A stretch of 64,000 bases of DNA, taken from the NCBI RefSeq assembly GCF_910592395.1, contig NC_088325.1:9362109-9426108 (forward strand). The letters run 5' to 3'. The translations under genes were made by a program, and so were the position numbers. This document shows positions 1 through 9,226 of the stretch, piece after piece. Source of the stretch: Lineus longissimus. Taxonomy: Eukaryota > Nemertea > Pilidiophora > Heteronemertea > Lineidae. A model generated the notes under the pieces. That model did not search any database, had not been told where the DNA came from, and was given only the letters and a program-made list of their open reading frames with translations. The stretch's first letter is position 1, and each line of letters begins with the position of its first letter.

Positions 1-215
1 TGACTATCATGCATTATCTTGGTAGTACTTATGGTTTTAGTTTTGAAGTAAATATTCATTAATATGTTACCATACCCAGTTAGAAAATCACCAGGGTACC
101 AAGAGTTAAAGAATGAAATCAATTTCAAAGTGATCGATTTTATGTTCAATGGGTCTGTTAAGTTAAGCTCAAATATGGCTTCATCGCATTCATTCTCAAA
201 AATTATGAAGTCCAT
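1..215 (-). CDS. Capsid-like (jelly-roll style) protein, N-terminal part, cut by window edge
   Basis: An open frame starts at the ATG at 213-215 and runs off the left edge, giving 71 codons with no stop. It begins with a run typical of virion beta-sandwich proteins: a stretch FELNLTDPL, a run of alternating hydrophobics, then a Trp-Tyr pair after an Asn-Ser. This layout resembles the start of the penton-like protein at 8471-9226, which also has a beta-strand, a ligand-like hydrophobic strand and an aromatic pair near residue 45. The start is preceded by TAAATAGAA, the same leader as the polymerase gene at 3983. It lies 48 bp beyond the polymerase stop codon, so it belongs to the same element. 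The assignment as a minor capsid or spike jelly-roll is an inference from pattern; only its openness and position are directly seen. Confidence 0.5.
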   Translation of the reverse strand, partial: MDFIIFENECDEAIFELNLTDPLNIKSITLKLISFFNSWYPGDFLTGYGNILMNIYFKTKTISTTKIMHDS

Positions 216-232
216 TTCTATTTAATTAATTA

Positions 233-280
233 AACATTCATTAAGGTTGAACATTCATTAAGGTTAAACATTAATTAAAT
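233..280. repeat. 17-bp direct repeat, about 2.8 copies, between two genes
   Basis: Units at 233-249 and 250-266 are nearly identical (core AACATTCATTAAGGTT), and a partial third runs to about 280. The repeat covers the polymerase stop codon and sits directly upstream of the gene that starts at 215, so it may belong to that gene's promoter. Confidence 0.8.
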
Positions 281-3200
281 CACTGTAATCAATGTATTTT
301 TCATAGTACATGCCGAAAGGCAATGTAGAGATGCCATCCTCTAAGATGAAACGCTTATCATCTAAAGGACTTAAGCTTTTCTTGTCAATCTCTTCCAGAT
401 ACATTTGATGCTTTTCTGATCTCAGATGACGCATTTTGTGATTAAAAGTCTTAGTGTTTTCAAGACAATCAACGTAGTCATCAAATGTAATAGACTTATT
501 CACTACATTCTTAGCGATTCCCTTCAATTTCTTTGTTTCTGGATTTTTAGACGAGCCTTGCTCTCCAGACATAGTCTTGGTTCTGTACGCATACATGTTA
601 CTTCTCAAGGCAATAAATTCTATCATTTCGTCTCCTCCCAGCTCATGCTTAAAGTAGCCTGGAACTGTCTTCTTGCTAGTGTCGTAAAGAGGATTATCCT
701 TTGGGTAATTACTGAAGTCGAAGTGATCCTTTAACTCTTTAAGGTCTGCTGTTAAATCGTCTGTTTTGATCTTTAAAACGAAAGAACCCGTGTCCAAATA
801 AAGAAGTTCTAGGTTTTTCTCACCAAAGTAAGGTTGAAGTATGTTGTAGTAAAATTCATACATCAGCAGCTTGGACAACTCCAGTACTGCAGCTCCTATG
901 TAGATTGGCTTGTTAAACTTTATTGATGTTTTCCTCATGCAAATTGCCGCGCTACTTTCGTCAAAGATGTTAATCGATGAAAACCTGGGACTTTGTCATT
1001 AAGTTCTTGGCACTTTCCCTATCTGTCACCAGTTCAATTTCTACCCTGTTCCCTACGTTTTTACATGTCTTTCCGTAGAAAGCATTGTTCATTAATTTGA
1101 AGTAATCTTTCTCGAAATCAGTAGTAGAAGCCATCCTCTTTTTAGTGTTGAAGTCGATGTATGATTTTAACCACTTTGATTGTTTGAAACTGATGAAAGA
1201 ATGGACCTTTTTCAGTATCATTCCTTGCTTTAAGTAAAACTGTAAAAGTCTGTAATGCACGATGTAGTTGGTCTTGTCCTTCTGTGTGAGGATCAATTTT
1301 TCTACCCTTGACCTCTTCTCGTCACCAAGTAACTCTTTCTGGTAAGGGCTTAATTCGTCGTCGTCTTTGAAAAGAGATTCTGGACAGAATGGGAAGCTCT
1401 TTGACTTGAACTTGATTTCCTCTGGATAACCTAAATCTACTTCGAAAAGATATCCTACTTTACTGTCCTTAGGAATTGACATGATATCCTGATAAGTTAT
1501 GTTTGCTTTGATAATGGTATCGTCAAACATTTGAAAACTGCCGTAAGGCTGACTTTCCATCATTGCCCAGCCATAGAGATTATTTGCGTCTATGTAGAGT
1601 AGTTTGTGGTGTTCATCTGCCTTGACATGTCTTGTTCCCATCACACCTGAAATTCCACCTCTTATTGCCTTTTCAAAAGTAAGTAGGATATCGGTATTGG
1701 TAAGAAGTTCGAGATTTATGTCTGTGTGTTTCAATCCGGCTAACCAGGTCAAGCCAGGAGCTGAATAGCAGTGACAAGGATCGATCTGGAAATTGTTTCA
1801 ATTAACGTCCCTGAATTTCTCGAATAAATCAGCTAACAAAAGAACGTCTGTTTTGAGGTACAGGTCGATGAACTCTCCATGATTTCTGATCTTGAAATGA
1901 TCCCATATGTCTTTGGATTTTAGGTAAACTGAATCATCCGCCATTTCATTCTTCAATTCATCAAAGAACATAGACTTCTCTAAGTGAGTAACACTGTAAC
2001 TTTCATGTGATGTGTAAAATGAATAAGGCACTGATCCTTTCTACCTCAATAGTTTAAAATCGTCAGGATTTGGGTAAGACTCCCTTGTTATCTTAAAGTC
2101 ATCATCTTCCATAGATTTGGTGATGTTGTCCAATCCAGACTGTAAGAATCTGTAAGAGTCTAAAAATTTAAAACAACCTAACTCAAATGAAATGTACTCT
2201 TCTGCGTTTTTAGCAAGAAGCTTCAATTTCTTGTTTGACCTAGACATCAATTCTCTGATGAAAAGGTGAGCATCGTAATTACTGAGATTGTGAAAAAACA
2301 CTGGAACGAACATGGCTTTCTTTTCATTCAAGTTGCAAGCTTTGTGAGCAGCACCTCTGTATTCTCCATTGTAGTGATTGTGATCTTGAACTCTGTCATC
2401 ACCTAAAAATTCATTGCAGTAGTAACAGTTTGTTTCTTGTGAGTATCTCACCAAATCTTCGTCTGTCATGTTGGTGAGAGGAATGTTGTATTTCAGTAGA
2501 GTTGAGAACGTCTCTTCCATTCTGAGTAACCAGTTACAGAAAACGTCAACTACATCAGCACCTCTGTGACAGCGATACTCACTGGCGTAGATTTGTGAGT
2601 AGTCAGAGTGAACGTAAACTCCAACTGCTGACGCAATCTGTTTGAATAGTTTTTTAGTGGTATCTGTCTGAGTTGTATTATCATTGACTGTTGTGCTTAT
2701 CGCTTCGAAATCAGCATAGATTACAAAGGGAACTCTGTTCTTGAATGAGTGCTTTCAAACTTAAGTTGTGACCATTTACTATTCGGTTGAGGCAGACTGA
2801 TCTTACAGTAATCGTGTTTTCCACATTTCAATTTATGTCTTTCTAGTGTAGATTTCTTGTAAAAGTAATTCATGCATCTCCTACAAATGAATACACTATT
2901 CCTGTCAGTCTTGAAGAATAGATTTATATCTCTTATGTACATGAAATGATCCTTGAAATACAACATATCGATAACATCATCATCATCATGGTTCTTAGAG
3001 AGGTAGAGTGGTTCCAGCTTTGCGGCATAAATGCTTTTAGCCCATTCGTTCTCTAACTTGAACACATTAATCTTGATACCATTGTCTTGTTCGATCTTAG
3101 GGATATCCTTTTGAACGCACACAGGAAATGATTTGATCTTAATCTCATTTTCATACATCTTGTAGGGGGTAATTTCTGTTGCATTAAAACCTTTTTGCCT

Positions 3201-3983
3201 CTCACAAGAAATGCTGTCGTGGTATTTGGCAGCCAAAAGACTCCATAGAAAACATTTCTCATCATTTGATTTAACATTAATGACAGCTTTAGTTCGGAAT
3301 GGTAAACTAGTGTAGTGACCGCCTTTACATTTATTGTAGGAACATATCGTGAGATCGCACGACTTGATTTCATTTAAACTCAGACCACTTCCTTCGAAGT
3401 ATCGTTCCTCAATCGCGTCCTTTATGTAGTTCAATTGACTGTTTAGGGCATTAATTGCCTGGTTTCTTGAAATTATGCTTTCCATTGGAGATTGAATAGG
3501 ATAGATAACCTTTTCGCCAGATCTGTCAAATTCAGCTTTAACTGAAATACTTATTTTATGATGGTAATCAGTTAGCTTGAAGAGAATTTCTTCCAGTTTA
3601 CCTCTGTACTCGAAAACGTGTTTTGCCTGTTTGCTAATTTTCAAACGAATGGTAACAACTGGTTTACCAAATTCTTTTACCACTTCGATATCCTTCACAT
3701 TCTTTATGCTCTCCAATTCCTTAGCCTCGAATCGGACTTTGTCCTGAGAGCGTAGCTCGAATTCAAGTTTCTTGGTATCTTGTGGTAGAATAGGGTTAGG
3801 TAAACACAGTGAACGAGAACTCGAGTCTGACTGGCTTGTTAACTTCATTCTTTGGTGCCCTTCCATTCTTTGATGCCCTTCCATTCTTTGATGCCCTTTG
3901 GTTTTCCTATGTGCTGAAAGATTGCTGTATGATATCTCCTTGTTACATGTTGAACAATGTATTTTCTCATTTTTATCAACCAT
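264..3983 (-). pseudogene. Protein-primed family B DNA polymerase of Polinton/Maverick type, broken
   Basis: Read from 3983 (ATG) to 264, about 1240 codons in five open pieces. The N-terminus has a C2H2 finger followed by three six-residue repeats, and a second C2H2 lies near residues 383-403 of the first piece. The exonuclease I motif (YADFEA) lies at 2704-2721 in a different frame. An exonuclease II-like NLSNYDAHLF and an inserted C-x2-C...DHNH...C endonuclease-VII-like zinc motif lie in 2041-2520. Palm motif A (DANNLYGWAM) and motif B (NNAFYG) lie in 970-1752. The breaks are a frameshift within 2721-2754, TAG at 2041-2043, TGA at 1798-1800, and a frameshift within about 960-985. Motif C reads YLDTGS at 780-797: the second catalytic Asp (codon 786-788) is Gly. 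In this family the enzyme replicates the element from its termini with a protein primer. This copy cannot be active as read. Confidence 0.93.
3846..3899 (-). repeat. Three 18-bp tandem repeats inside the polymerase gene
   Basis: Units at 3846-3863, 3864-3881 and 3882-3899 each encode a GHQRM-containing hexapeptide directly after the N-terminal C2H2 finger. The repeat keeps the reading frame, so its copy number can change without breaking the gene. Confidence 0.9.
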
Positions 3984-4014
3984 TTCTATTTAGGATAACA
4001 AAAATTATTAAATT

Positions 4015-4044
4015 ACATTTTCAGACATTTTCAGACATTTTCAA
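4015..4044. repeat. 10-bp repeat x3 upstream of the polymerase gene
   Basis: ACATTTTCAG occurs at 4015-4024 and 4025-4034, with a near copy at 4035-4044. It lies 32 bp upstream of the polymerase ATG. The same decamer in the opposite orientation occurs three times at 5161-5190 in front of another gene. Confidence 0.85.
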
Positions 4045-4161
4045 CATACATCGGGGGTGCTGATGGCAATAATGCTGATCCCAGTGATGGTGACACTAGT
4101 AAATCAGTGGTTGGTAATGGTACCGATAATGGTTGAGGGTAATAGTGATAATGGTTATTAA

Positions 4162-4839
4162 TTACTGTGACTTCAGTTTCTCTATCATCTCTGTTTGTGC
4201 CAGTTTTTTTCCTTCTTCTAAAAGAGTCTTCTTTAAAGATTCCACATCAACAGCTGAACTTGCCTCCCTCTGTTTTTTTCTGTTGGCATTTTTCATGGCA
4301 ATGTATTTTTCCTTTTATTTGAGAATCAAGGTAAACTCATCTGTTGAAATGTGTGAATCACTCATGGCCTTACTTACCAGATCATTGATGGAGTTAAGTT
4401 TTGAAATTGCCAACATTCCAATCTTCTCATGTTTTTCAATTTTCTTCAGGATATCTTTTTTCTTCCAACTTAGGGCTGAGGAGATAATGGCGCTACCAAT
4501 GGTCACTCCACCAAGTGCAAAACCTATTGGTGCTGTGATGACACCAACCAGTGCAGACACACCAACTGAGCCAGCCGCAACGCTTACAAAATTAAGACTA
4601 TGACTAATGCAAGTAATTACGCTAAATGCTTTTTTGTACTTTGAAAATATCTTTCTTCTAAATTCAATCTCACTTTCTAAGAAACTCTTAACATCACATA
4701 TTTGTTGTAGTCTGAAAGCCTGCGGGTTACTTTCTGTATGCTTTTCAGACCTTTCATAGTTTAAATGACTTTCAGAGTTTAAATGAATTTCAGAGTTTAA
4801 ATTACTTAAATCTGGATAAACCTTGTTGTCTCCATCCAT
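4162..4839 (-). pseudogene. Small Polinton-associated membrane protein with one in-frame stop
   Basis: ATG at 4837-4839 is preceded by TAA, giving TAAATGG. The frame is open for 174 codons to a TAA at 4315-4317, then continues in the same frame for 50 more codons (Lys/Glu-rich, helical) to TAA at 4162-4164. Residues 10-35 hold an imperfect NLNSE/HLNSE repeat. Residues about 75-122 are strongly hydrophobic with many Gly and Ala, like two membrane helices. A KKIEKHEKIG segment follows, then an amphipathic helix. I recognise the arrangement as a recurrent uncharacterised protein of invertebrate Polintons; no function is known. A Pro/Leu-rich frame is open from 4162 to a TGA at 4031-4033 and may be a shifted tail, leaving only 47 bp to the polymerase start. 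Confidence 0.65.
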
Positions 4840-5149
4840 TTAATAAGTGGGAATAACTAGAATCAGTTGTTCTGACATTTCTAGTGTTTAGTGTTGATCT
4901 TGCAGACACTACAGGTTTTTGAAGTACATTAAATTTTAAAGGTTTTTCGACCATAGCAGGTTTTTCTGGCCCATCAGGTTTTTCTGCCCCAGCAGGTTTT
5001 TCGACCATGGCAGGCCCAACAGGGTTTAAAGGTTTTTCGGGCTCAGGCTCCAACTTTGACTCTTCTTCTGCCTCTAATTCTCTATAATATCGTTCTAATC
5101 TTTCTTTCCAATTACGTGGTCGTTTTGTGTAACCCCAAGTTCTATTCAT
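4802..5149 (-). CDS. Charged N-terminus plus EKP-repeat protein, unknown function
   Basis: 115 codons from an ATG at 5147-5149 (TAAATGA context). Residues 1-30 are basic and aromatic. Residues 28-70 form a Glu/Pro/Lys low-complexity stretch with repeated E-K-P and G-P-A motifs, visible in the DNA as repeated GGTTTTTC blocks at 4949-5040. The last 13 codons overlap the next gene's start (4839). The frame may really end differently, because the other frame also runs into the TAA just before 4839. I do not recognise a family. The position inside the compact element and the start motif support it as a gene; Pro-rich low-complexity proteins are common among virion core or linker proteins, which is only a guess here. 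Confidence 0.55.
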   Translation of the reverse strand: MNRTWGYTKRPRNWKERLERYYRELEAEEESKLEPEPEKPLNPVGPAMVEKPAGAEKPDGPEKPAMVEKPLKFNVLQKPVVSARSTLNTRNVRTTDSSYSHLLNGWRQQGLSRFK

Positions 5150-5160
5150 TTATTCAGAGG

Positions 5161-5190
5161 AAATGTCTGAAAATGTCTGAAAATGTCTTA
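5161..5190. repeat. 10-bp repeat x3 upstream of the EKP-repeat gene
   Basis: AAATGTCTGA occurs at 5161-5170 and 5171-5180, with a near copy at 5181-5190. It is the reverse complement of the decamer at 4015-4044. It lies 11 bp upstream of the start at 5149. Confidence 0.85.
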
Positions 5191-5194
5191 AAAA

Positions 5195-6061
5195 TTAATT
5201 AAGTAGAAGCATATTGTTAAACTCTGGGTTATCCCCAAAATACTTGTTTCTTATCCTTTTCGACTCGTTTATCACGTTTTGGTCTCGATAGTCAAACCAG
5301 TTTTCATTACGCTTATTGACCATAAAGTTAAATGAGCGGCCCAATTGCTCTTTGAAAATACTCAAGTCGACTGTGGAACTCTTCTGCCTGTTTTGTGTTT
5401 TAGACATTGGCCGAATGTTAAACCAAGAGTAACACAGTTCTGGATGATCTTTGAATTCCTTGATTGGTAGAACATGATCCAACTCCTCATCTACTATTCG
5501 AACTCTGTTCTCGGGACTTTGTCCTATTCTAACTCTGTTCTCGGAACTTTGTCCTATTGTAGATAGACCCCTTTGGTAGTCTAACCAATCCATGAAGAAC
5601 TCATTGGAACAACCTAGATGTAATTTCGAGTTATCAGGGCATTCACCTTTGGCTATTCTGTTGATGTTAACTCTCAAGTTTTGTATGTCTCTATTACCAT
5701 TTTTATCAAGATAACCTTTGTAGTATGAATTAAAACAAGCTCTACATTCACGTCTTTTTCCTTCTTTACCGAATTCACCATCACTTAGTAATTTCACTTC
5801 TCCACATTTACCACATTTCTTGGTTAACGTGGAACCACATAATTTACAGTAGTCCAGTAACTTGCCTCTTCTGTTCTTATCAAATTCACTTTCAGGTTTT
5901 GTTGCATTGCACTTAACACATTTAAATGTAGGCCCTGAAACTACTGGTTGATATCGATTAACAGGATACTGATAAACAGGATACCGATTAACAGGATACT
6001 GATAAACATTGACAGTACCATAATAGTTCACTGTTGTTTGTCCTTCCATTTGACTCTCCAT
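5195..6061 (-). CDS. HNH endonuclease-like protein with two zinc-binding modules
   Basis: 288 codons, uninterrupted, ATG at 6059-6061 in a TTTAAATGG context. Residues 12-40 carry Tyr-Pro-Val repeats (YQYPVNRY). Two Cys4 modules follow: C48-x2-C51 with C72-x2-C75, and C83-x2-C86 with C106-x2-C109. Residues 169-188 are a tandem ten-residue duplication (IGQSxENRVR). Around 194-225 is an HNH-like core: LDHVLPIKEF, then a Cys, then WFNIRPM and TQNRQKS, matching the Asp-His...Asn...Asn order of HNH/endonuclease VII folds. The likely role is DNA cleavage, for example resolving or nicking element DNA; this is inferred from the fold. It sits 33 bp downstream of the integrase stop, in the same direction. 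A standalone HNH gene is not one of the usual core Polinton genes. Confidence 0.72.
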   Translation of the reverse strand: MESQMEGQTTVNYYGTVNVYQYPVNRYPVYQYPVNRYQPVVSGPTFKCVKCNATKPESEFDKNRRGKLLDYCKLCGSTLTKKCGKCGEVKLLSDGEFGKEGKRRECRACFNSYYKGYLDKNGNRDIQNLRVNINRIAKGECPDNSKLHLGCSNEFFMDWLDYQRGLSTIGQSSENRVRIGQSPENRVRIVDEELDHVLPIKEFKDHPELCYSWFNIRPMSKTQNRQKSSTVDLSIFKEQLGRSFNFMVNKRNENWFDYRDQNVINESKRIRNKYFGDNPEFNNMLLLN

Positions 6062-6093
6062 TTAAAGGATAAAAAGTTTTTAAATTAGGTTTT

Positions 6094-7260
6094 TTAGTCT
6101 TTTAGGCTTTTTATGTCGTTCAATTCTGAAATTGGTAACCATTCATTGAATTTGTCACTGTAACCTTTCCATTTCACTAATCCGTATTTTTTACCTTTAG
6201 TGGTCTTGCGCCTTATTATCTTCTCGATCTTGTATTCTATTTGGTCAGGATTGGGAACATAACTCAATTCCTCCTCATAGAAATATCCTTGAATTTCTTC
6301 CTTTTGGTAATCTTCACGTTTGTAGACAATAGGATGAGTGAAGATGATCTGTCTTATTTGAAAGACTTCTTCAGTGAAATTGGGTAAGTAGCCTTTGTCG
6401 AAAATAGTCTTGTACTTTGAAATTCTGACACTGTCGCCAACCTTGTACTTTGGATCACCAAATGTTTCTTTGAGGTGAAGACCGTAAAGGTTGTACCAGA
6501 CAGTTCCTTCATTCTCCCTCTTTCTGGCGTCAATTGGTTTCATACCTATTGATGAGTGAAATGAGTTGTTGTACCCGCTCACCAATTCATCTAGGACATC
6601 TACCCACTTGTCAGTTTCCTTTGCGGTGAAGTACTTCCACATTTTATCCTTTAAAGTTCTGTTGAATCTTTCCACAACTGCTGCCTTCTTACTTGAAAAT
6701 GTAGAGAACCACTCTATGTTGTTTTCTCTCAAGAGTTTTTTGAAGTGTTGGTTGTAGAACTCATTGCCTTCATCAAATTGGATTTTCGTTGGTTTAGCCA
6801 CAACTGGTTTAGCTTCCTCAAAGATCACTTTAAATGCATCTCTGATTTCTTCTCCTCTCTTGCTCTTAACGGCCATAGCCCAAGCATAGCGACTGAATAA
6901 GTCAATTACTGTCAAAATGAATCTGTTGCCTTTATTTTGTTTCTCAAATTTTTGCATGTCCACAAGATCTGCTTGCCATTGTTGATCGATGTAAGATACC
7001 ATTGTCTTTCGGAACGTAAATTTCTTAATGGCCGGTTTGTGTAGTTGGTGAGTTGGTAGTGTGCCTAGAAATTCTTTTACTTCCTTGTACTTGATCAGAG
7101 CTATGCTCTCAGGACGATGTCCGATCAATTTTTTATCTTCCCTTATTTGTTTCCATATCTTACTTAATGAACTGTAAGCCACAGGACTTTCAGGATTGAA
7201 GTACAAATCTCTCAGATACCGTTCGATACTGTCTGGGTCTTTTAGTTCTGTTTTACTCAT
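6094..7260 (-). CDS. Retroviral-type integrase with C-terminal chromodomain (Polinton INT)
   Basis: 388 codons, intact, ATG at 7258-7260 (CTAAATGA). The rve catalytic core is clear: QADLVD with Asp 98/101, then a hydrophobic TVIDLFSRYAW strand, KIQFDEGNEF with Asp163, and AAVVERFNRTLKDK with Glu197, which is the D,D,E triad. A basic tail with VGDSVRISKYK resembles the SH3-like DNA-binding domain. Residues about 341-385 are a chromodomain (Y343, W364-K-G-Y, W374) of the type that steers integration to methylated histones. In this family the enzyme inserts linear element DNA and makes a short target duplication. It shares a divergent promoter with the ATPase at 7346. No broken or missing catalytic residue is seen, in contrast to the polymerase. 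Confidence 0.95.
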   Translation of the reverse strand: MSKTELKDPDSIERYLRDLYFNPESPVAYSSLSKIWKQIREDKKLIGHRPESIALIKYKEVKEFLGTLPTHQLHKPAIKKFTFRKTMVSYIDQQWQADLVDMQKFEKQNKGNRFILTVIDLFSRYAWAMAVKSKRGEEIRDAFKVIFEEAKPVVAKPTKIQFDEGNEFYNQHFKKLLRENNIEWFSTFSSKKAAVVERFNRTLKDKMWKYFTAKETDKWVDVLDELVSGYNNSFHSSIGMKPIDARKRENEGTVWYNLYGLHLKETFGDPKYKVGDSVRISKYKTIFDKGYLPNFTEEVFQIRQIIFTHPIVYKREDYQKEEIQGYFYEEELSYVPNPDQIEYKIEKIIRRKTTKGKKYGLVKWKGYSDKFNEWLPISELNDIKSLKD

Positions 7261-7345
7261 TTAGATTCTGAATTGATATCGGGCAATTTAAATTCTGAAT
7301 TGATATCGGGCAATTTAAATTCTGAATTGATATCCGGCAATTTAA
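7261..7345. promoter_or_regulatory. Divergent promoter made of three 27-bp tandem repeats
   Basis: The whole 85-bp gap between the integrase start (7260, minus) and the ATPase start (7346, plus) is three copies of one unit: 7264-7290, 7291-7317 and 7318-7344. Only the first base of copy 1 and one base in copy 3 (tatcCgg) differ. Each unit contains AATTG-8 nt-CAATT, an inverted repeat, and the unit junctions read CAATTTAAATTC. Both genes start on a TAAATGA. The array looks like repeated operator or core-promoter elements serving both directions; function is inferred from position. Confidence 0.85.
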
Positions 7346-7960
7346 ATGAAGGCAAAAGACATACTAGTTTTCGGCCCACACAACATGTTGATTTCAGGAG
7401 TCACCAATTGTGGTAAGACTCATTTTGCTCTTGATCTCTTAGAGAAGGAATATCGTCATAAGTTCCAGAACATAGTCATTTTCTGTCCTACTTACTTCAG
7501 AAACAAGACGTACAATAGGAGATGGATTTACGAAGACAATAATGTTTTCATTGTCAATCCAATTGCTGTAGCCAATAATTTAGACCCTGTGCTTCAATTT
7601 GCCACCATGGCCTTCGAAGGATCACAGACATTATTCATCATTGACGACTGTGCTAATTTGAGAGACACAAAGAAGAAGGTGTCTGAGTTATGTAACTTGG
7701 CCTTTTCTGGTAGGCACTACAATCTGACTGTTTGGTTACTCGTTCAGAAGTACAACTCTGTTGTTAAGGACTTCAGAGAGAACATAAGGGTTTTAGTCCT
7801 GTTTTTCAACAAGGATGAATCGGCAATGAAAGATGCCTTAGAAGAAAATAGTGTTATCCCTAAAGACCAGAGGCAAAAATACATAGATGCCCTTAAAAAG
7901 ACGAAAGGATCTAAATTAATCATAAGACTAGAACACCCATATGGTTTTATTCACGTTTAG
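7346..7960 (+). CDS. A32-like genome-packaging ATPase (FtsK/HerA type)
   Basis: 204 codons, intact, ATG at 7346 in a TTTAAATGA context. The Walker A motif is at residues 18-25 (GVTNCGKT) and Walker B at 95-101 (TLFIIDD), followed by a conserved ANLRD stretch and a SGRHYNLTVWLLVQKY strand resembling the sensor region of poxvirus A32-family ATPases. Length fits Polinton and polinton-like-virus ATPases, which are about 200-260 residues. In relatives this motor packs DNA into preformed capsids, so the element descends from one able to make virions. It is the only rightward gene in the cluster and ends 14 bp from the convergent gene at 7974. Confidence 0.93.
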   Translation: MKAKDILVFGPHNMLISGVTNCGKTHFALDLLEKEYRHKFQNIVIFCPTYFRNKTYNRRWIYEDNNVFIVNPIAVANNLDPVLQFATMAFEGSQTLFIIDDCANLRDTKKKVSELCNLAFSGRHYNLTVWLLVQKYNSVVKDFRENIRVLVLFFNKDESAMKDALEENSVIPKDQRQKYIDALKKTKGSKLIIRLEHPYGFIHV

Positions 7961-7973
7961 TCTTTTTTCTTCC

Positions 7974-8412
7974 TTATTCTTTTTTCTTCTTTCCAACGAA
8001 ATAGTAAATCCCAAAACCCAAGACGCTCAATCCTAAAATGATCCAAAGGTATTCGTAATTCTTCATTTCATCGCTGGGCTTGTAGCAGTCGCTCAATTGC
8101 GGTTGTCTAGGAATGGTAATTTTATTATGTGGGTTTAAACTGTTGTACAATGAAAGTGAGGCGTCGGCATTTTTGAAGTCAATTGCCGCTTCATGTTCTC
8201 TCTTTAATTCAAGGTTAACGAAGTCAATGGTACTTTTCCTATGCTCTTCCCATTCTGTGGATGCTCTTTGCAGTTGCTCTTGAGCTAAATTGTGTCTCTT
8301 CATTTCATCCTCATAGCCATTCTTGTCTAGTTTTTTTAAAAAGGTAACTAGTACCGGAGAAGGCTAAACCATTAACCAGCGCAGAACCAACCATCATACT
8401 TATTCCTGCCAT
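7974..8412 (-). pseudogene. Tail-anchored Polinton protein of unknown function, one frameshift
   Basis: A short frame starts at ATG 8410-8412 (ACTAAATGG) and is open for 33 codons to TGA at 8311-8313. A second frame, open from within that stretch, runs to 7974 (109 codons from its own Met at 8303). They overlap at a run of seven T (plus strand, 8331-8337). A one-base length change there would explain the shift, so this is probably one gene of about 145 codons. The N-terminus is hydrophobic and Gly-rich. The middle is an amphipathic, charged helix (KRHNLAQEQLQRAS onward). Residues about 84-103 of the second frame are a membrane helix, followed by a Lys-rich tail. I recognise the pattern as a recurrent uncharacterised protein of invertebrate Polintons, possibly a minor virion protein. 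Confidence 0.7.
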
Positions 8413-8470
8413 TTAGTTTAGTGTGATTTTAGCCAAAATGAGAAAAAAATCAGGCGCAGTGAGTAAAAAA

Positions 8471-9226
8471 TCAGGAGCAGTGAGTAAAGGTCAATTGGTA
8501 CTGTACATCAAAACCATTAAGGTCGATAATGTCATTGTTTTCATCTGTTAGACGAATATTCAACTTGCCAACACTTGATTTGCACGGAATTTCCATGTTA
8601 TCCCCAAAGGAATATGCTATCATATCTCCAAAGTTAGATTATTTTATCGGTCTAATGGCTAAGACATCTGATGGCTTGCCATTGCTCATTACATTATTGA
8701 CGATGTCACAGTGGAAAACAAAATAGTCCATTGGTCTAAAATTTATGGGTCTATCGCTTACAAACTCACCATTTGTTGGTAAAACTGGATATGTGGGGTA
8801 AGGCCATCCCGATTTGAAGCCAAATAATTCATTGCTTTTACCAAAAACCATAATCTGGTAAAACTCTCCATTTTTTCTCTTAAGCATCTTCATTACTGTC
8901 CTACCAGTGGGTTCATCAACATCAAACTTAACAGCATTTTTGCTTAAACTATTTTCTTTCAATTCATTTGCAAACATCTTTGAAAAGCTTTCTAGGTCAT
9001 AGAGACCATCGGGTATTTTAATCTCTGTAGCATCTATTGAAGATCCACGCACCTTAATTTCGTTATTTTGTTTTGCTTTACTTATGTTGTAGAATGTACA
9101 AGGTATTCCCGCATAAGTCAAACTGACGCTAATGACATTCTGAATTTCAGTGTTAAGATGTATGGTTAAATCATGTGATTTCTGTTCTGGGTAGTCACTG
9201 GAATTAATGTACACCACGGTTTTCAT
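8471..9226 (-). pseudogene. Penton/minor-capsid-like protein with one in-frame stop
   Basis: From ATG 9224-9226 the frame is open for 195 codons to TAA at 8639-8641. It then stays open in the same frame to TGA at 8471-8473, for 251 codons overall. The second part (GDNMEIPCKS, then GKLNIRL and a hydrophobic beta-rich end) reads like a real C-terminal beta domain, so the TAA is probably a single nonsense change. The N-terminus (YINSSDY, HDLTIHLN, then ISVSLTYAGIP and FYNIS) has the order of strands seen in single jelly-roll penton proteins of Polintons and polinton-like viruses. It is expected at capsid vertices. The assignment rests on pattern and on its place between ATPase and major capsid genes. 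Confidence 0.6.
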
